The position numbers and the translations under genes are program-made. Positions 61,010 to 64,000 of a stretch of 64,000 nucleotides of DNA are shown piece by piece. Location: the NCBI RefSeq assembly GCF_000702265.1, contig NZ_KL370881.1:84789-148788 (forward strand), given 5' to 3'. The notes below the pieces were generated by a model, which was not told where the DNA came from, ran no database searches, and saw only the letters and a list, made by a program, of their open reading frames with translations. Each line of letters opens with the position of its first letter. Position 1 is the first letter of the stretch. The stretch is from Butyrivibrio sp. NC2002 (lineage in GTDB: Bacteria; Bacillota; Clostridia; Lachnospirales; Lachnospiraceae).

Positions 61010-61603
61010 ATGATGATTGAAATGATTGGATACATAGGTTCGGCATTGGTGCTGGTTTCATTTCTCATGGCATCTGTATTCAAGCTCAGAATTGTCAATA
61101 CTATAGGAAGTACGATATTTACTGTTTATGCATTTATCATCCATTCCTATCCGACTGCGATCATGAATATATGCCTTGTGCTTATTAACCTGTATTATCT
61201 TATCAAAATGTCCAATACTGAAAAAAACTATGATTTTGTAGAGGTTGACAGCAAGGACAAACTCTTACGATATGTTATTGATACATATACTGATGATATT
61301 AAGAAATGCTTTCCGAACATATCTACAGAATTTAGCGATGCAGATCGGGGATATGTTGTATGTCAAAACGGCAAACCTGTTGGAATTATGCTTGGCAAAT
61401 TAAACGGAAACGATCTTGATATAGAGCTTGACTATTCAATTCCTGAATACAGAGATTTTTCAATAGGGACCTTCCTTATGTCAAAGCTTGCAGCTGCAGG
61501 CATTGATAAATTGATTTTTACCGGTTCCGATGAACATCACAAAGAGTATCTTAACAAGATGGGATTTGTGAAAAAGGATGACTATTACGAGAAGGTTCTT
61601 TAA
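61010..61603 (+). CDS. YgjV-like membrane domain fused to a GNAT-like domain
   Basis: The ~197-residue protein begins with three hydrophobic helices similar to YgjV-type small membrane proteins (GYIGSALVLVSFLMASVF), followed by a soluble domain resembling GNAT acetyltransferases: GKPVGIMLG, DYSIPEYRDFSIGTFLMSKLA (split strands/helix) and YLNKMGFVKKDD. Start ATG 61010 is 9 bases after AAGGAGA. Acetyl-CoA binding is not certain since the usual R/QxxGxG/A loop reads RDFSIG. Confidence 0.62.
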   Translation: MMIEMIGYIGSALVLVSFLMASVFKLRIVNTIGSTIFTVYAFIIHSYPTAIMNICLVLINLYYLIKMSNTEKNYDFVEVDSKDKLLRYVIDTYTDDIKKCFPNISTEFSDADRGYVVCQNGKPVGIMLGKLNGNDLDIELDYSIPEYRDFSIGTFLMSKLAAAGIDKLIFTGSDEHHKEYLNKMGFVKKDDYYEKVL

Positions 61604-61641
61604 TGATCCTTAGGATTTTTATATAAGACGACATAAATGAT

Positions 61642-61684
61642 AAACGAGGATTTTGCATTTGTATTTGCAGAATCCTCGTTTTCG
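61642..61684. terminator. Bidirectional terminator between convergent genes
   Basis: AAACGAGGATTTTGCA (61642-61657) pairs with TGCAGAATCCTCGTTT (61666-61682 region) with one wobble, followed by T on one strand and preceded by A on the other. Confidence 0.88.
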
Positions 61685-61705
61685 ACTTGCGGTGCAAGTA
61701 CTAAT

Positions 61706-62917
61706 TTAGATCATAAGTGATGATTGTTCTAGCAGAATAGTTGCGGTAAACGTACTGCCCATTCCTTCTTCACTCTCAGCTGTAATATCGCCTTTCATGA
61801 GGCAGGCGAGGCGTTTTGCTACAGCAAGACCTAGTCCTGTACCTGTTCCGTATTTGCTGGGGTTGCGCTTTTCCTGGGCAAATGGCCGAAACAGGCTTGG
61901 CATAAATGAAGTGCTCATGCCGCAGCCTTCATCTTCTACGATGAATGTGATCTTATAGGAGTGATTTTTCTTTATGGACTGAACGGTTATGCTTATCTGT
62001 GAATCTCGTTCGCTGAATTTCACAGCGTTAGTCGTGAGATTTATGAGCATCTGCTGCGTTCTGCCAAGGTCACATATGATTTGCGGGTTTCCGCGATATG
62101 CACGATCTATGTTGACTGTAATATTTTTTTCCGAGGCAAGAGCTTTGGTTATGGTTTCAACCCCGTCAACTACCTCATCAAGAGACGTATCCATGGGAGA
62201 AAGATTTAAGTTGCCTCCGTCTATCTTGTCGATATCGAGAAGATCTGACATCAGACGAGCCAGATAATTACTGGAGGTGTAGATTTTTCTCATTTCTGAT
62301 CTGAGCATTTCGGGGTTATCCTGGTTCATGCCAAGATAAGAAAGAGAAGCGATAGCATTCATGGGATTTTTGATTTCATTACTCATTCGGGACAAAAATT
62401 CGCTCATTCTGCGGTTTGCCATCTTCTCGTTTTCAAGAAGCCTGTCATTTAGACGGATTAGACGTTCGATTTTTTCCATTCTTTTGGCTTCATCAGTCAC
62501 GTCCATAAAGGAGCCGACAAAACCTATTATTTCCCCTTTGTCATATATAGGGGTCTTGGAAGCTACGATCTCGCGCACTTCACCTTTTACAATACACTGA
62601 CCGTGGACGTTATGAGTGCTTTCACCCTGCAAAACACGAAGCTCATCCTCCATGAAAGGAACAGGGTCGGGATGCCAGTTCATTTCTTCGTCGGTTTTTC
62701 CAAGAACTGCATTCACTGAGTCAAAACCATAAAAATCCAGAAATGCCTGATTTACACCGACAAAACGCCTTTCGGTATCTTTCCAGAAAAGGCAGTCCTG
62801 CGTGGTGTTTACAATCTTGTCAAATAAAAGGTCGAGACGCCCCTCAAGAGAAAAGCTTTTTAGCTTGTTTTCTTTTTTGGCTTGTACTACTTCGTTTTCA
62901 TCTGTGTTGTTTGCCAT
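61706..62917 (-). CDS. PAS histidine-kinase-like protein lacking the phospho-acceptor His
   Basis: A soluble 403-residue protein: PAS domain (about 28-145, with FVGVNQAFLDFYGF), dimerisation helix, and HATPase with N-box LINLTTNAVKF, G1 DEGCGM and G2 GTGTGLGLAVAKRL. The H-box reads FLSRMSNEIKNPMNAI, with Asn180 (codon AAT, 62378-62380) where SHE should have His. It therefore cannot autophosphorylate in the usual way and may be a pseudokinase or a phosphatase-only regulator. No response regulator is adjacent. Confidence 0.88.
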   Translation of the reverse strand: MANNTDENEVVQAKKENKLKSFSLEGRLDLLFDKIVNTTQDCLFWKDTERRFVGVNQAFLDFYGFDSVNAVLGKTDEEMNWHPDPVPFMEDELRVLQGESTHNVHGQCIVKGEVREIVASKTPIYDKGEIIGFVGSFMDVTDEAKRMEKIERLIRLNDRLLENEKMANRRMSEFLSRMSNEIKNPMNAIASLSYLGMNQDNPEMLRSEMRKIYTSSNYLARLMSDLLDIDKIDGGNLNLSPMDTSLDEVVDGVETITKALASEKNITVNIDRAYRGNPQIICDLGRTQQMLINLTTNAVKFSERDSQISITVQSIKKNHSYKITFIVEDEGCGMSTSFMPSLFRPFAQEKRNPSKYGTGTGLGLAVAKRLACLMKGDITAESEEGMGSTFTATILLEQSSLMI

Positions 62918-63015
62918 TGTCCGATCCTCTCAATAAGAAAATTGAATAAATGAGGGTTAACTACGTGTGAATATTATCATTATAGCATAGATTTATGTTT
63001 GTCGAGCCATTTAAT

Positions 63016-64000
63016 TTAATTAGGAAGAAAAGTATTATCGTTTTCAAATTCCGCTTTTATCAGATCGTACTCATCCCGGTTAAGGGAGAATAAAGAAGCA
63101 CATAGTTGGTCAAGTTCTTCATACATTTTGGCAATGGCTTCTTTGTCGTCTGTGCTTTTTTTATTCTTATCTGCTATGGCAATAATATCATCGACTATGC
63201 TTATTATTTTATTTTGCATCTCTTCATCAGCATAAGGTATCGGAAGGCTCTCAAGATGAGATCTTAATACCTTTACTGAGCGGAACTTTTTTCGGTAATA
63301 AAATTCTGTGGCTCTGCAGTTTAATATGGCAAGGATATATTTTGTGCTGAGTCCCTCAATCTGAGGTATCAGTATGTTACAACTGTTTAGCGACAGAGTC
63401 TGCTTGTCATCGTAAGAAAATACAAGTCTGTTCCCGATAAATCTGTAAAGGAGCTTTTCCTTTGCTCTGTAGTATTCGGTGGGAGCACATTGCTGGCATT
63501 TGTTTCTGTCGAAAGCTATGTAGCATTTTGGGACGCTAAATGCATATTTGTAAATATCTGCGCCCTTAAGTATCACCTCGTTGAGGGGACTTTTCCTTTT
63601 TTTCAGCATGTCTTTGTTGGAGCCTGTGACTATTCCCAATGCAAAAATACCGTTACCAAGAAGCGTCTTTTTTTCGGGGACCATATCCATTTTGCTAAGA
63701 AGCTTATATTCTTCATCAGGCATCAGGAAATCGAAGATTTCGGCATTTATCTTCCTTTTTTCTCTGATGGTATAGGTGCGACCATCCTCAAAAACCTTAG
63801 GACTCTTTAGGACAAATTCATCTATGTCATTTCCATCCGAACCTGACCTTTTTTTTAGCTGCAGGATAATGGATGGGCATTGTACATGGTCAAACACTTC
63901 ACCGAGGTATTCAAGGTGAGAGAGGGTGGTGTTTTTCAAAACATAATTTCTTATGGCTGTATGTGACCTGACATTTAGTATTGACTCTGGCAGCACATAA
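63016..64000 (-). CDS. Eco57I-type restriction-modification protein, C-terminal part (partial)
   Basis: The visible 328 residues begin beyond the window. LPESILNVRSHTAIRNYVLK is the end of an adenine-methyltransferase domain of the type IIG family. QLKKRSG, then NSCNILIPQIEG...ILNCRATEFYYRKKF and the SLPIPYADEEMQNKI segment match the TaqI-like target-recognition domain. The enzyme would combine methylation, specificity and, upstream, possibly cleavage. The frame remains open to the window edge. Confidence 0.82.
   Translation of the reverse strand, partial: YVLPESILNVRSHTAIRNYVLKNTTLSHLEYLGEVFDHVQCPSIILQLKKRSGSDGNDIDEFVLKSPKVFEDGRTYTIREKRKINAEIFDFLMPDEEYKLLSKMDMVPEKKTLLGNGIFALGIVTGSNKDMLKKRKSPLNEVILKGADIYKYAFSVPKCYIAFDRNKCQQCAPTEYYRAKEKLLYRFIGNRLVFSYDDKQTLSLNSCNILIPQIEGLSTKYILAILNCRATEFYYRKKFRSVKVLRSHLESLPIPYADEEMQNKIISIVDDIIAIADKNKKSTDDKEAIAKMYEELDQLCASLFSLNRDEYDLIKAEFENDNTFLPN

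Overview
The window looks like a chromosome segment from an anaerobic, carbohydrate-degrading member of the Lachnospiraceae, most likely Butyrivibrio or a close relative. This rests on the moderate-to-low GC, strong AGGAGG-type ribosome binding sites, a butyrate-type acetyl-CoA acetyltransferase, many cytoplasmic glycoside hydrolases, an NADP-type malic enzyme and a DUF4364 gene. No rRNA genes or CRISPR array are present; there is one tRNA. The genus is inference.

Layout. 1-23.5 kb is host housekeeping and sugar metabolism: a free-standing RsmH-family methyltransferase, free-methionine-(R)-sulfoxide reductase, a flavin oxidoreductase, a GH43/GH27 pair, a GT4/GH13 pair, a histidine phosphatase, RarA, a DUF5722-like glycosidase-fold protein, malic enzyme, DUF4364, and a five-gene operon of MacA-like adaptor, ABC ATPase, permease, response regulator and sensor kinase. 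At 23.6 kb a tRNA-Thr(GGT) gene is the target of two site-specific insertions in tandem: a ~8.2 kb element with a tyrosine integrase (23673-31873) and a ~1.7 kb element with no integrase (31874-33561). Three copies of the tRNA 3' end mark the junctions. From 33.6 kb the host chromosome resumes: a nicotinamidase-like hydrolase, HD-GYP protein, lactonase, a GT2 glycosyltransferase, an XRE regulator, a group of surface proteins (metalloprotease-like, acidic anchored protein, VanZ, SH3b-SGNH hydrolase), a LacI regulator and glycogen phosphorylase, a chemoreceptor, a condensation-fold acyltransferase-like protein, thiolase, a TetR-controlled MMPL transporter with a DG-repeat lipoprotein, a ROK kinase, a degenerate PAS histidine kinase and a partial Eco57I-type restriction-modification protein.

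Most unusual structures. (i) A 77-bp sequence occurs three times with 100% identity (3810-3886, 11341-11417, 39285-39361). Each copy lies 13-17 nt before a start codon, in front of otherwise unrelated genes, and contains a nested hairpin and an upstream reading frame. (ii) The large tRNA-Thr element carries an Lgt-like membrane enzyme directly downstream of a 78-residue single-pass protein with seven cysteines in CxxC spacing, under a perfect 26-bp palindrome next to a divergent XRE regulator. (iii) The same element has an operon of unrecognised proteins that includes two membrane microproteins of 23 and 45 residues. (iv) The second, integrase-less element carries a JAB/JAMM-like protein and its own 12-bp repeats.

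Regulation visible in sequence: twin LacI-type operators before glgP, twin TetR-type operators before the MMPL gene, the 26-bp palindrome in the element, and many intrinsic terminators. A candidate stand-alone small RNA with promoter and terminator lies at 53.7 kb.
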